Shown here: positions 1 through 8,154 of the stretch, in pieces
Position numbering within the stretch: position 1 is the stretch's first letter
How the letters are laid out: each line of letters begins with the position of its first letter
From: Streptomyces sp. AC512_CC834
GTDB lineage: Bacteria > Actinomycetota > Actinomycetes > Streptomycetales > Streptomycetaceae
Assembly: GCF_019049325.1 (NCBI RefSeq)
Contig: NZ_JAGMUO010000027.1
Span: forward strand, 1 to 64,000
DNA: 64,000 bases
Direction: 5' to 3'
Notes under the pieces: model-generated
Databases searched by the model: none
What the model saw: the letters and a program-made list of their open reading frames with translations, nothing else
What the model was told of the DNA's origin: nothing
Program-made: the position numbers and the translations under genes

Positions 1-64
1 CGGGAACGGGCCCGGACACAGGCCCGAAGTCCAGCTTCACCAACTCCCCATCACTCAACTGCAC
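1..64 (-). CDS. Possible 5' end of a gene cut by the window edge
   Basis: A GTG at 64-62 opens a reading frame on the minus strand that runs out of the window without a stop; the visible part begins MQLSDGELVKLDFGPV. It starts five bases after the stop of the XRE regulator and in the same direction, the position where DUF397 genes often sit in Streptomyces, but the residues do not look like a DUF397 start and no good ribosome binding site is visible. It could be chance. Confidence 0.2.
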   Translation of the reverse strand, partial: MQLSDGELVKLDFGPVSGPVP

Positions 65-68
65 TTAC

Positions 69-890
69 TTACCCGGAGCGACTTCGTGTCGCACCCTGAG
101 AACGCAGTCTCGCATAGCGCTGGAGCATGATGCTGACCTCCTTCGAGTCAGAGATCAGTAGCCCGCCACGCTGACCCTCCGCGTAACCGAACCACCTGTT
201 CTCCGCCGTCTCCAGCACCTGGAGAGGGCCGTCGAAGCCAGCGTGATCCACTTGCCGTAACGGCATGATCTGCAACTCCACGTTGAACTGATCCGCTCGT
301 GCCAGCAAGTTGTCGATCAGCAGTCTTGTGACCTCGGGTCCACCTGTGTCGCGTTCGATCAGCGCCTGCTCGATGATGAAGCTGAATGAGATCGGTGGCC
401 TGCGCTGAAAGAGCTCCTGGCGGCTCAGACGCGCGGTCACTTGTTGGTTCACCTGCTCGTCGTCCTTCACGGGCGGCACGCTCACGGTCACCGCCCGTGC
501 ATACCCCTCCGTCTGCAACAACCCCGGCACCACCCGGCATTCATACGTGTACAGACTCACCGCCTCCGCCTCGAACCGCGCCCACTGCCTAAACCAGCTC
601 GCCAGTCCCGGTTGCCGCGACAGATGCCGTGCCGCACCTCGCAACGCCCCGAAAGCGTCGAGGATCTCCTCCGCGCGCTCCACGAAGTCCCCCGGAGGGA
701 ACCGCCGCCCCTGCTCGATCGACGCCACCGTGGGCACCGAGTACCGCACCTGTGGCGCGAACTCCTCCTGCGTCAGGCCCGCCCGTTTGCGGAACGCCTT
801 GACGACCTCGCCGAAGGTCCTGAGGCTGTCCGACCTCTCCGGTTCCCCGCCCCCGCAGAGCGCTTCCGCGCCGCCCGTACCGTCCGACAT
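69..890 (-). CDS. XRE-family regulator with DUF5753 domain
   Basis: DNA-binding transcriptional regulator of the XRE/DUF5753 class that is abundant in Streptomyces. An N-terminal helix-turn-helix (about residues 15-75, with TQEEFAP and SVPTVASIEQGRRFP) is followed by a DUF5753 region (about 90-270, with YECRVVPGLLQTEGYARAV and the closing region around SKEVSIMLQRYARLRSQ). I chose the ATG at 890 because GGGAGG lies eight bases upstream; an ATG at 914 lacks a comparable site. The divergent neighbour encodes an HATPase of the anti-sigma type, a pairing that recurs in actinomycetes. Its target is unknown; autoregulation through the inverted repeat at 986-1004 is an inference. Confidence 0.85.
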   Translation of the reverse strand: MSDGTGGAEALCGGGEPERSDSLRTFGEVVKAFRKRAGLTQEEFAPQVRYSVPTVASIEQGRRFPPGDFVERAEEILDAFGALRGAARHLSRQPGLASWFRQWARFEAEAVSLYTYECRVVPGLLQTEGYARAVTVSVPPVKDDEQVNQQVTARLSRQELFQRRPPISFSFIIEQALIERDTGGPEVTRLLIDNLLARADQFNVELQIMPLRQVDHAGFDGPLQVLETAENRWFGYAEGQRGGLLISDSKEVSIMLQRYARLRSQGATRSRSG

Positions 891-985
891 CCAGGACACC
901 TCCCGCACGTACACACACCCGGCCCAACCGTTCCAACGGGCCCATGGTCACGGATGGTTACCCCTACCGTCCACCCTCCGTACCC

Positions 986-1004
986 GTACGCTGACCCTGC
1001 GTAC
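986..1004. promoter_or_regulatory. Inverted repeat between divergent XRE and ATPase genes
   Basis: GTACGC and GCGTAC are separated by seven bases in the divergent intergenic region. The arrangement suits an operator for the adjacent XRE regulator, but nothing shows which protein binds. Confidence 0.4.
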
Positions 1005-1052
1005 CGGTCGTCGAGCTGGTGAGGGGGCGTCGCCGCAGGTGGGATGGGCGGC

Positions 1053-1511
1053 ATGAGACCAGCTTCCACCCCCCGACTCCCGGTCACCGCGCGTGTGTTC
1101 GTCCAGCGGTTCAGCTCCACCCCGCGCGGTGCGCGACTGGCCCGGCACCTCGTCGTGCACCGCCTGGACACCTGGGGCGTCCCGTACGGCTCGGCGGTGT
1201 CCGACACGGCCGCGCTGCTCGTCGCGGAGCTGGGAGCGAACGCCGTGACGCACGGGCGGGTGCCGGGGCGGGACATCGAGGTGTTGCTGCGGCTGGACGC
1301 GTACACGCTGCGGATCGATGTGTCCGACAGTCGCGGGGAGCGCCGTCCGACCGGAACGGAGGGGACGGTCACGGCGGCGCCGGAGGCCGAGCAGGGGCGA
1401 GGGCTGCTGATCGTGGACGCGTTGGCGGACCGATGGGGCGTGTTCGATCGCGTACCCGTCGGCAAGACTGTGCGTGCCGAGCTGGACCTGCTGCTTCGTG
1501 CCGCTGAGTGA
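1053..1511 (+). CDS. ATP-binding protein, anti-sigma regulatory factor type (HATPase_c)
   Basis: Small cytoplasmic GHKL-fold ATPase related to the SpoIIAB/RsbW serine kinase superfamily. The N-box ELGANAVTHG, the G1 region DVSDSRG and the G2 region GRGLLIVDALADRWG are all visible in a 152-residue protein, the usual length. The start at 1053 is preferred because AGGTGGG (1037-1043) lies nine bases upstream; an in-frame ATG at 1044 abuts that site. In Streptomyces such genes commonly sit next to XRE/DUF5753 genes, as here. The partner (sigma factor or anti-anti-sigma factor) cannot be told from this window. Confidence 0.85.
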   Translation: MRPASTPRLPVTARVFVQRFSSTPRGARLARHLVVHRLDTWGVPYGSAVSDTAALLVAELGANAVTHGRVPGRDIEVLLRLDAYTLRIDVSDSRGERRPTGTEGTVTAAPEAEQGRGLLIVDALADRWGVFDRVPVGKTVRAELDLLLRAAE

Positions 1512-1546
1512 AACCGTTGTGTGTGTGGGGGCGGGGACGGGCCCGA

Positions 1547-2113
1547 TCAGCGGGATGGGTCGACGCGCAGGCCGTCGATGAGGACGGTGAGCATCCGCCG
1601 GCGGCGTTCCCGCCACACCGGCCCGTCATCGGCCCGCCACAGGCAGGACCCCAGCAGCAGGACCTCCTCCGCCTCGGCGTCCGGCCGTACCTGCCGCGCC
1701 TCCTTCCCGGCCCGGAGCAGCAGGTCCAGCGCCGCGACGGCAGGGGGACGGTCCCTTCCGTCACCGGCGCGTGCGGCGGCCTCGACGGCCACGGCCGCTC
1801 CGTGCCCACTGCGGCCGTAGGCGGTGAGGCGCTCGAACCACAGGCGCAGCGCCTCCAACGGTTCGTACGCGGCCAGCAGTGCCGAGGCCGTGTCGGTGAG
1901 CGCGGCGACGTCCTCCCGGTGGACAGCGACCAGGAGGGCCTCCCGGTCGGGGAAATGGCGGTACAGGGTCCCCTGACCGACACCTGCCGCCCGCGCGATC
2001 GACTGAAGGGGCGCCGAGGGGTTGCCGTCGAGGACCGCGCGTGCGGCCGCCACGATGCGCGCGCGGTTCTCCCGGGCGTCCGACCGCAGCACGCGTCCAT
2101 GGGGATGCGTCAT
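1547..2113 (-). CDS. TetR/AcrR-family regulator
   Basis: One-component regulator of 188 residues. The N-terminal helix-turn-helix (about residues 18-60) has the family pattern IARAAGVGQGTLYRHFPDRE. The C-terminal ligand-binding region contains an Ala/Arg-rich stretch around residues 115-140. The ATG has GGGAGG six bases upstream. It is divergent from a second TetR gene across 92 bp that contain the inverted repeat at 2163-2188. The ligand is unknown. The biosynthetic operon that begins at 3086 is a possible target. Confidence 0.88.
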   Translation of the reverse strand: MTHPHGRVLRSDARENRARIVAAARAVLDGNPSAPLQSIARAAGVGQGTLYRHFPDREALLVAVHREDVAALTDTASALLAAYEPLEALRLWFERLTAYGRSGHGAAVAVEAAARAGDGRDRPPAVAALDLLLRAGKEARQVRPDAEAEEVLLLGSCLWRADDGPVWRERRRRMLTVLIDGLRVDPSR

Positions 2114-2162
2114 CCGGTGCCTCCCGTCTCGCGCCCTGGAGCGACCATGCGACCATCCTTCT

Positions 2163-2188
2163 ATACTTGCTAGTCGGATGACAAGTAT
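2163..2188. promoter_or_regulatory. Inverted repeat operator between two divergent TetR genes
   Basis: ATACTTG and CAAGTAT form perfect 7-bp arms with a 12-bp spacer. The site lies upstream of both TetR genes and 18 bp before the ATG at 2206. A TAGGCT hexamer at 2193-2198 would place transcription start at or near that ATG, so the + gene may be leaderless and bound repressor would block it. Confidence 0.55.
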
Positions 2189-2205
2189 GTTGTAGGCTCC
2201 ACGCT

Positions 2206-2805
2206 ATGACCACCACTCGCCGCACCCAGGCGCAGCGCCGCGCGGAGGCGGAGGCCGCGCTGCTCATGGCCGCCGCCGAACTGATCGACGAGCAAGGTGT
2301 GCGCTCGCTGACCCTGGCGCGCGTGGGTGAACGGGCCGGTTACAGCCGGGGACTCGTCACCCATCACTTCGGATCGAAGCAGGCGCTCGTCGAACGCCTG
2401 GCACACACCGCCCAGGCGGGTTTCGTCCCCGGCCTCGCCGACCTGCCGCCCGGACTGGACCGGCTGCTGCGTCTGATCGACGGATACGTCGGACAACTCG
2501 GCCGCATGAGCGTGCTGAACCGGGTCTTCCTGCTGCTGTGGGCCGAGGCCGCCACGGCGCCCGCCCTGGCCCCCGTCTTCCGCGAGCGGTCCGAGGCGTT
2601 CCGCACGGGTCTGCGCGAGGAGCTGACCGCGGGCGTCGCCGAGGGCACGATCCGCCCCGACGTGGCACCCGAGGAAACGGCGACCGCCCTCTTCGCGCAA
2701 CTGCGCGGCATCGGCATGCAACAGCTCGTGGATCCCGGCCACATGGACACCGAACGGCTGCGCGCACACGTCACCGAGCACTGGCGCAGGGCGCTCAGCC
2801 CCTGA
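2206..2805 (+). CDS. TetR/AcrR-family regulator
   Basis: One-component regulator of 199 residues. The N-terminal HTH (about residues 12-60) shows LARVGERAGYSRGLVTHHF and is followed by the SKQALVERL helix; the C-terminal domain resembles TetR_C regions of broad-range regulators. The ATG has no clear ribosome binding site, consistent with leaderless translation from the -10-like TAGGCT seven bases upstream. It is the last gene before the biosynthetic operon at 3086, on the same strand but 280 bp away, and may be its pathway regulator. That link is inference from position only. Confidence 0.88.
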   Translation: MTTTRRTQAQRRAEAEAALLMAAAELIDEQGVRSLTLARVGERAGYSRGLVTHHFGSKQALVERLAHTAQAGFVPGLADLPPGLDRLLRLIDGYVGQLGRMSVLNRVFLLLWAEAATAPALAPVFRERSEAFRTGLREELTAGVAEGTIRPDVAPEETATALFAQLRGIGMQQLVDPGHMDTERLRAHVTEHWRRALSP

Positions 2806-2821
2806 GACGACCAGGGTGAGC

Positions 2822-2839
2822 GCGACGGCGCGCCGTCGC
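2822..2839. terminator. Perfect 18-bp palindrome after the TetR gene
   Basis: GCGACGGCG is followed directly by its reverse complement CGCCGTCGC, 17 bases after the TetR stop codon. It could be a factor-independent terminator without a U-tract, as is common in Streptomyces, or a protein-binding site. Confidence 0.35.
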
Positions 2840-3085
2840 CGTACTTATCGGGTTTGCCCGGCATGGCGGAATTCATTGGGTCGAATGGGTTCGATGCTTT
2901 CCCGCCCACTTTATTGGGCAAATTTTCCTGTGAGTCATGTCACAGCGTGCTGGTGAATGGGCGCACGTTCACATGTCCACATTCCGGGATCCCTGTGAAA
3001 AGATGCCGACGTGCACGTCCTCGATCGAGCAAGGCGCAAACGATCATCTGATCTTTGAGGTTCGAATCGAAAACGGGGGGCGACA
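2840..3085 (+). other. AT-richer leader region before the biosynthetic operon
   Basis: This 246-bp stretch is visibly richer in A and T than its surroundings (for example 2890-2960 and 3000-3080), as is usual for Streptomyces promoter regions. A 65-codon ORF lies in it at 2854-3051 but has no ribosome binding site or recognisable product. I could not assign -35 and -10 hexamers with confidence. Confidence 0.45.
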
Positions 3086-4252
3086 ATGCCGAGAATGATC
3101 GTCATCGGGTATCGGGGTGATCTCGATGAGGCGTTACGACGTCGTGGTCTCGATCCCTTCTATGTGGTGCAGGATTCCAGCGGCGGGCCGGCCGGCCGAC
3201 AGTCCTGCCGGGTCGCCGACTTCGAGAACGCCCAGGAAGTGCTGCGTGCGGTGCTCGCCCGGCGACTCGACGATGTGGTCGGTGCGCTGTCCCTCCATGA
3301 AATGGGAGTGTTCACCGCGGCGTTTCTGCGGCAGCAGTTGAATCTTCCGGGAAACGCGGACCCGCGCACCGTTCTCTCTTTCCGCGACAAGTACCTCCAG
3401 AAGAGCAGCCTTCCGCCCGAGGTGCGGAGGGCACGTTGCCGGCATGTGCCCGTGGGGACCCCCTATCGGCGACTCGTCGACGAGCTGGGTGGGACGTTCG
3501 TGATCAAGCCGGCCGCCGGAGCCGGCGCCCTGCGTACGAGCGTCATCCATTCCGCGCGCGAGTACGAAGACGCCCTCGCGCTCTTCCCGGGGGCCTCGGA
3601 CGTGGCGATCGTCGCCGAGTCGTTCGTCGACGCGCCGGAGGTCTACATCGACGGCATCTGGGAGGGCGGTGAACTCCGCTGGTCGTCCATGAGCCGCTAC
3701 TACGAGGCGCCGGTCGACGCCGCGCGCGCCGGGACCCTCGCCGCGTGGGTGCTGGACAGAAGGCTCCACGCCGACCTGTTCCGGCAGGCCGAGACGATCG
3801 CCCACCAGGTCCTCGGAAGTCTGCGCGCACCCGACTGCGTGTTCCATCTGGAGATCTTCGAGGAAGAGACAGCCCTGACTTTCGGCGAGTGCGCCGTCCG
3901 GATTCCCGGCGCGCTTTCCCCGCGGGTCAATGAATTGACCTACGGCGTCGACCTCTTCGATGCCGAGATCAGCCTGGCGCTCGGCGAGTCGCCGTCCCGG
4001 ACGGAACGCGACACAACGCCCGAACGTTTCCACGGGTACGTCCTCCTGCGGAGCCCCGACAGCGGCCACCTGACCCAGGCGGACTTCGAGCGTGCCTTCC
4101 GGTTCGACGAGATCCACTACGACTCGTCACCCGACGCACCGGTCGGCCCCTACGGCCGTATCGGCCAGGCGATCGTGTCCGACCCGGACGAATCAAAACT
4201 GGAGAAGACGATTCACGAAATCGTCCGCTTCAACGTGACCGGCGGAGCGTAG
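3086..4252 (+). CDS. ATP-grasp domain ligase of a small biosynthetic operon
   Basis: Probable ATP-dependent carboxylate-amine or carboxylate-thiol ligase; the substrate is unknown. The 388-residue protein has an N-terminal pre-ATP-grasp region (1-110), a central nucleotide-binding part (GGTFVIKPAAGAGALRTSVI about 135-155; AESFVDAPEVYIDGIW about 175-190) and the metal-binding end (FHLEIFEEE and FGECAVRIPGA about 255-280). GGGGGG precedes the ATG by five bases. Codon 17 (3134-3136) is TTA, the rarest Leu codon in Streptomyces, read by the bldA tRNA, so translation may be tied to development. It is the first gene of a four-gene run ending at 10102; 96 bp with a stem-loop separate it from the NRPS-like gene. 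Confidence 0.85.
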   Translation: MPRMIVIGYRGDLDEALRRRGLDPFYVVQDSSGGPAGRQSCRVADFENAQEVLRAVLARRLDDVVGALSLHEMGVFTAAFLRQQLNLPGNADPRTVLSFRDKYLQKSSLPPEVRRARCRHVPVGTPYRRLVDELGGTFVIKPAAGAGALRTSVIHSAREYEDALALFPGASDVAIVAESFVDAPEVYIDGIWEGGELRWSSMSRYYEAPVDAARAGTLAAWVLDRRLHADLFRQAETIAHQVLGSLRAPDCVFHLEIFEEETALTFGECAVRIPGALSPRVNELTYGVDLFDAEISLALGESPSRTERDTTPERFHGYVLLRSPDSGHLTQADFERAFRFDEIHYDSSPDAPVGPYGRIGQAIVSDPDESKLEKTIHEIVRFNVTGGA

Positions 4253-4285
4253 AAGAAAGCTCCACGCCCGTAGGAGAACGCTCAC

Positions 4286-4324
4286 CAGGGAAGTCATGGC
4301 GCACCCCTGCCCTGACTTCCCCTG
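4286..4324 (+). promoter_or_regulatory. Stem-loop between the ATP-grasp and NRPS-like genes
   Basis: CAGGGAAGTCA at 4286-4296 can pair with TGACTTCCC plus TG at 4313-4324, leaving one bulged C and a 16-base loop. It lies 34 bases after one stop codon and 25 bases before the next start, so it could tune readthrough or stabilise the downstream mRNA. No U-tract follows. Confidence 0.4.
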
Positions 4325-4348
4325 CCTTCGCACCGGAGGTCTCTTTCC

Positions 4349-7129
4349 ATGCCCGAAAATCCCACGCCGGAAATACGTCCTGCCGCGACGCTCCCCGACC
4401 TGCTCGATCGCGCGGCGCTCGATACATCCCAAGGCACATCCCGAGGCACATCCCGAGGCGTCACCTTCGTCGGTGACACATTCCTTTCCTATGCGGAACT
4501 GCGGGAGTCCGCCGTTCGCATCGCGCAGGGACTGCACGACCACGGCATCGCCCCGGGCGATCGCGCCCTCGTCACGGCCACCGAACCCAAGTGCTTCTTC
4601 CCGGCATTCTGGGGCTGCGTCCTGAGCGGCGTCGTCCCGTGCCCGGTCGCACCGGCGGCCGACCCGGCACGGTGGCGCGAACGGTTGGAGCACCTGCGCG
4701 CACTGCTCGGCGACCCGCTGGTGATCGACTCGAAGGCGGCCCCACGCGCACTGCCCGACGTCGGCCTGAAGTCGGTGACCGTCGAGGAACTGGGCCAGGC
4801 GGTGGGCGGGACGCAGCCGCCGCACGCGTGCGCACCGGACGACCTCGCCCTGCTGATGCTCACCTCCGGGTCCACCGGATCGAGCAAGGCCGTCCGGCTC
4901 ACCCACGCCAATCTCCTCGCCGCGCAGGCCGGGAAGGCGGGGGCACTCGGACTCGGCCGCGACGACACCTCGCTCAACTGGATCTCGACCGACCACATCG
5001 CCGCCGTCGAGGCCCATCTGCTGCCCATGTTCACCGGGGCCAACCAGGTCATGACGGACCCGGCCACGGTCCTCTCCGACCCGCTGGAGTTCCTCCGGCT
5101 GATCGACGCGCACCGGGTGCGGGTGACCTTCACCCCCAACTTCCTGTTCGGGCAGCTGAATCAGGAGCTCGCCGGGCGGCCGCCCGCGCCCGACGCGTGG
5201 GACCTGTCGCAGGTCCGCCACGTCATCTCCGGCGGCGAGGCCACCGTGACCGCCACCGTGCGCGGCTTCGTGGAGGCGCTCGCCCCGTACGGGCTGCGCC
5301 GTGACGTGGTCGTGCCCGCCTTCGGCATGACCGAGACCTGCGCGGGCAGCGTGTTCAACCGCGCATTCGCCGCCCGGGACCTGGACGCGGAGTTCCCGCC
5401 GCTCGGCCACCCCGTGCGCGGACTGGAGATCCGCGTCATGGGCGGAGACGGCACCGTGCCGGCCTCCACACGGCAGCCCGGCCGCACCGAACCGGGCGAG
5501 GTGCAGTTGCGCGGCCCGATGGTCACCGGCGGCTACTACGGCGACAAGGAGGCCACCGCCGAGGCGTTCACCGGGGACGGATGGTTCCGCACCGGGGACC
5601 TCGGGCAGCTGGACGCCGACGGCCGGCTGACCCTCGTCGGCCGCACCAAGGATTCCATCATCGTCAACGGCGTCAACTACTACAGCCACGACCTGGAGGC
5701 CGCCCTCGACGCACTGGAGGGTGTGCGGCCCGGACAGGTCGCCGCGTTCCCGGTCCGGCCCGAAGGCGCCGACTCCGAACAGCTCGCCGTCGCCTTCGTC
5801 CCCGCCCAGGACGCGGCGGACGAGACGTCCCTGTACCGGACGCTGGTCGCGATCCGCAGCTCCACCGTCATGCACTGGGGATTCAGACCGCAGCTGATCC
5901 TGCCCGTGGGCGAGTCGGACCTCCCCCGCAGCAACCTGAACAAGATCCTCCGGACGCGGCTGCGCGCCGCCGTCGAGGCCGGCGACCTGGACGCCGCGGC
6001 GCGCAGGGCGGACGCGGTGACCACCCGGTTCCTGGGCGGTCACGTGGCTCCGCGGGGCGACGTCGAGACCAGGCTCGCCGACCTCTACGCCCGGGTACTG
6101 AACGTCGAGCGGGTGCCCGCGACCACCAGCTTCTTCGACCTGGGCGGCACCTCCCTCGACGTGCTCCGGCTCAAGCTGCGGATCCGGACGGCGTTCGGCA
6201 TCGACGACGTACCGATGGCGACCCTGCTGCAGGCGCCGACCGTGCGAGCGCTCGCCCACCGGCTGACCACCGGCCGCGAGGCCGGGGGCGACGCCGCCTA
6301 CGATCCGCTGGTACCCCTCCAGGTGACCGGGGACGGCACGCCGTTGTTCTGCGTGCACCCGGGCCTGGGCGAAGTGCTCGTCTTCGTGAACCTCGCCCAG
6401 TACTTCACCGGCGAGCGGCCCTTCCACGCGCTGCGCGCACGCGGGTTCGGCAGCGGCGAGACGCCTTTCGCCTCGTTCGACGAGATGGTCACCACGTACG
6501 TCGCCGCGATCCGGCGGGCCCAGCGCAGCGGGCCGTACGCGGTCGCCGGCTACTCCTACGGCGGTGCCGTGGCGTTCGAGATCGCCAAACGCCTCGAGGC
6601 CGAGGGCGACGAGGTGAAGTTCGTCGGCGTCTTCAACCTGCCTCCGTCGATCTCCGGGCGGATGAACGAGATCACCTTCACCGACGGTGCGATCAACCTC
6701 GCCCTCTTCCTGGAACTGATCGACCCCGCCCGGGTCCCGGACCTCACCGCGGCGCTGCGCCCCCTGCCGGAGACGGACCAGCTCGCGTACCTCTTCGCAC
6801 ACGCACCCGAGCGCCGGCTGACCGAACTCGACCTCACCCTCGAACGGTTCACCGCCTGGGTCCACCTGGCGCAGGGCATGGTGCACCTGGGCCGCACCTA
6901 CGAACCGGCCGGGTCGGTCGAGCGGGTCGACGTCTTCTACTGCACCCCGCTGAAGGGCATGAAGCAGGACTGGCTCGACCAACAGCTGCGGCACTGGGAC
7001 CGGTTCACCCGGCGGCCCAACACGTACACCGAGGTCGACGGGGAGCACTACACCCTCATGAGCCCCCAGCACGTACAGGCCTTCCAGGCGACCCTGCGGC
7101 GCGAGCTGGCCCGCGCCCTCGAACTATGA
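4349..7129 (+). CDS. NRPS-like protein: adenylation, carrier and thioesterase domains (A-T-TE)
   Basis: Single-module enzyme of 926 residues that should activate a carboxylic acid as its adenylate, load it on its own phosphopantetheine arm and release it through a thioesterase. The adenylation domain spans about 1-560, with the P-loop LMLTSGSTGSSK at 169-180, FGMTE, and GWFRTGDLGQLD plus GRTKDSIIVNG near 410-440; the last resembles fatty-acyl-AMP ligases. The carrier site is FFDLGGTSLD with Ser at about 601. The thioesterase (about 650-926) has G-Y-S-Y-G with Ser at about 736 and a His near 901. There is no condensation domain, so the partner substrate is probably joined by the ATP-grasp or GNAT-like enzymes. 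It overlaps the next frame at ATGA 7126-7129. Confidence 0.9.
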   Translation: MPENPTPEIRPAATLPDLLDRAALDTSQGTSRGTSRGVTFVGDTFLSYAELRESAVRIAQGLHDHGIAPGDRALVTATEPKCFFPAFWGCVLSGVVPCPVAPAADPARWRERLEHLRALLGDPLVIDSKAAPRALPDVGLKSVTVEELGQAVGGTQPPHACAPDDLALLMLTSGSTGSSKAVRLTHANLLAAQAGKAGALGLGRDDTSLNWISTDHIAAVEAHLLPMFTGANQVMTDPATVLSDPLEFLRLIDAHRVRVTFTPNFLFGQLNQELAGRPPAPDAWDLSQVRHVISGGEATVTATVRGFVEALAPYGLRRDVVVPAFGMTETCAGSVFNRAFAARDLDAEFPPLGHPVRGLEIRVMGGDGTVPASTRQPGRTEPGEVQLRGPMVTGGYYGDKEATAEAFTGDGWFRTGDLGQLDADGRLTLVGRTKDSIIVNGVNYYSHDLEAALDALEGVRPGQVAAFPVRPEGADSEQLAVAFVPAQDAADETSLYRTLVAIRSSTVMHWGFRPQLILPVGESDLPRSNLNKILRTRLRAAVEAGDLDAAARRADAVTTRFLGGHVAPRGDVETRLADLYARVLNVERVPATTSFFDLGGTSLDVLRLKLRIRTAFGIDDVPMATLLQAPTVRALAHRLTTGREAGGDAAYDPLVPLQVTGDGTPLFCVHPGLGEVLVFVNLAQYFTGERPFHALRARGFGSGETPFASFDEMVTTYVAAIRRAQRSGPYAVAGYSYGGAVAFEIAKRLEAEGDEVKFVGVFNLPPSISGRMNEITFTDGAINLALFLELIDPARVPDLTAALRPLPETDQLAYLFAHAPERRLTELDLTLERFTAWVHLAQGMVHLGRTYEPAGSVERVDVFYCTPLKGMKQDWLDQQLRHWDRFTRRPNTYTEVDGEHYTLMSPQHVQAFQATLRRELARALEL
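4424..4459 (+). repeat. Three 12-bp tandem repeats inside the NRPS-like gene
   Basis: ACATCCCAAGGC is followed by two copies of ACATCCCGAGGC. They encode T-S-Q-G-T-S-R-G-T-S-R-G at about residues 26-37, before the adenylation core. Because the unit is a multiple of three, copy number can vary without breaking the frame. Confidence 0.8.
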
Positions 7130-7173
7130 AGGCGATGCAGGCGATGCAGGAGATGAACGAGGAGCGAATGAGC

Positions 7174-8154
7174 ATGCACGGCAAGAAGATCCTCGTCACC
7201 GGCGGCACCGGTCAGGTCGCGCGGCCGGTCGCCGAGGCACTCGCCCGCGACAACGAGGTGTGGTGCCTGGGCCGGTTCGGTGACCCGGCGGCCCGCGAGG
7301 CGCTCGAGACCGCGGGCGCCCGCACCGTCGTCTGGGACATGGGCGACGGCGTACTGCCCGACCTGCCCCGGGACTTCACCCACGTCCTGCACTCCGCGGT
7401 GCACCGCGGTGACGGCCGGGACTTCGAGCGGACCGCCCGCGTCAACAGCGTGGGCACCGCACAGCTGATGACGCACTGCGCCGGTGCCGAGGGCTTCCTC
7501 CACGTGTCGTCGGGCGTCGTCTACCACCGGGACGAGCCCACCCACCGCTACCGGGAGGACGACCCGCTCGGCGGTGCGGTGCCCTGGCTGCCCACGTACC
7601 CCGTGGCCAAGCTCTCGGCCGAGGGTGTCGTCCGCGGCCTGTCCGAGGCCCTCGGGCTGCCGTCGGTGATCGCCCGGCTCAACATCGCCTACGGGCCGTA
7701 CGGCCACGGCGGAGTTCCCGTGATCCTCTTCCGGCAGATGCGCGAAGGAAAGCCGGCCGCGGTGCCGCACCGGGGCCAGAACTACTGCAACCTCCTGCAC
7801 ACCGACGACGTCGTCCGCCAGGTGCCGCTGCTGTGGCGGGTGGCGCGGACCCCCGCGCGGGTCGTGAACTGGGGCGGCGACGAGGAGGTCGGCGTCACGG
7901 ACCTGCTGGAGTACATGTCCGCCCTCACCGGAGTGCCGCCGCGCCTGGAGCGCAGCGACCACAGCCGCGAGACGGCGGTCTTCGACCACGTGGTGCGGCG
8001 CGGCCTCATCGGCGACTGCACCGTGGGATGGAAGGCCGGCATCGCCCGCACGCTGGGTGAGCTGTTCGAGGAGTACCGCGACCGCGTCGACGCGTACCCG
8101 GGGACGGCCCGGGGGACGGCCCGGGAAGGGGGACGGTATGCGCAGAGCCACTGA
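7174..8154 (+). CDS. NAD-dependent epimerase/dehydratase family protein (extended SDR)
   Basis: Cytoplasmic extended short-chain dehydrogenase of 326 residues. It has the Rossmann motif ILVTGGTGQVA at its start, VSSGVVY as the Ser strand, and YPVAK as the catalytic Y-x-x-x-K, followed by RLNIAYGPYGHGG. The frame is open from 7126 (overlapping the NRPS-like stop) with several ATGs; I chose 7174 because GAGGAG at 7159-7164 lies nine bases upstream, and 7168 is the alternative. It would reduce, epimerise or dehydrate an intermediate of the same operon. The gene ends inside the start of the aminotransferase fusion, an overlap of 17 bp, which suggests translational coupling. Confidence 0.87.
   Translation: MHGKKILVTGGTGQVARPVAEALARDNEVWCLGRFGDPAAREALETAGARTVVWDMGDGVLPDLPRDFTHVLHSAVHRGDGRDFERTARVNSVGTAQLMTHCAGAEGFLHVSSGVVYHRDEPTHRYREDDPLGGAVPWLPTYPVAKLSAEGVVRGLSEALGLPSVIARLNIAYGPYGHGGVPVILFRQMREGKPAAVPHRGQNYCNLLHTDDVVRQVPLLWRVARTPARVVNWGGDEEVGVTDLLEYMSALTGVPPRLERSDHSRETAVFDHVVRRGLIGDCTVGWKAGIARTLGELFEEYRDRVDAYPGTARGTAREGGRYAQSH

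Noticed and set aside
2854..3051. 65-codon ORF in the leader of the biosynthetic operon
   Set aside because: No ribosome binding site, no family resemblance, and it lies in AT-richer promoter-like DNA.
4193..7072. 959-codon open frame opposite the NRPS-like gene
   Set aside because: It lies antisense to clear adenylation, carrier and thioesterase motifs and has no recognisable domain. Long antisense frames are expected at this GC content.
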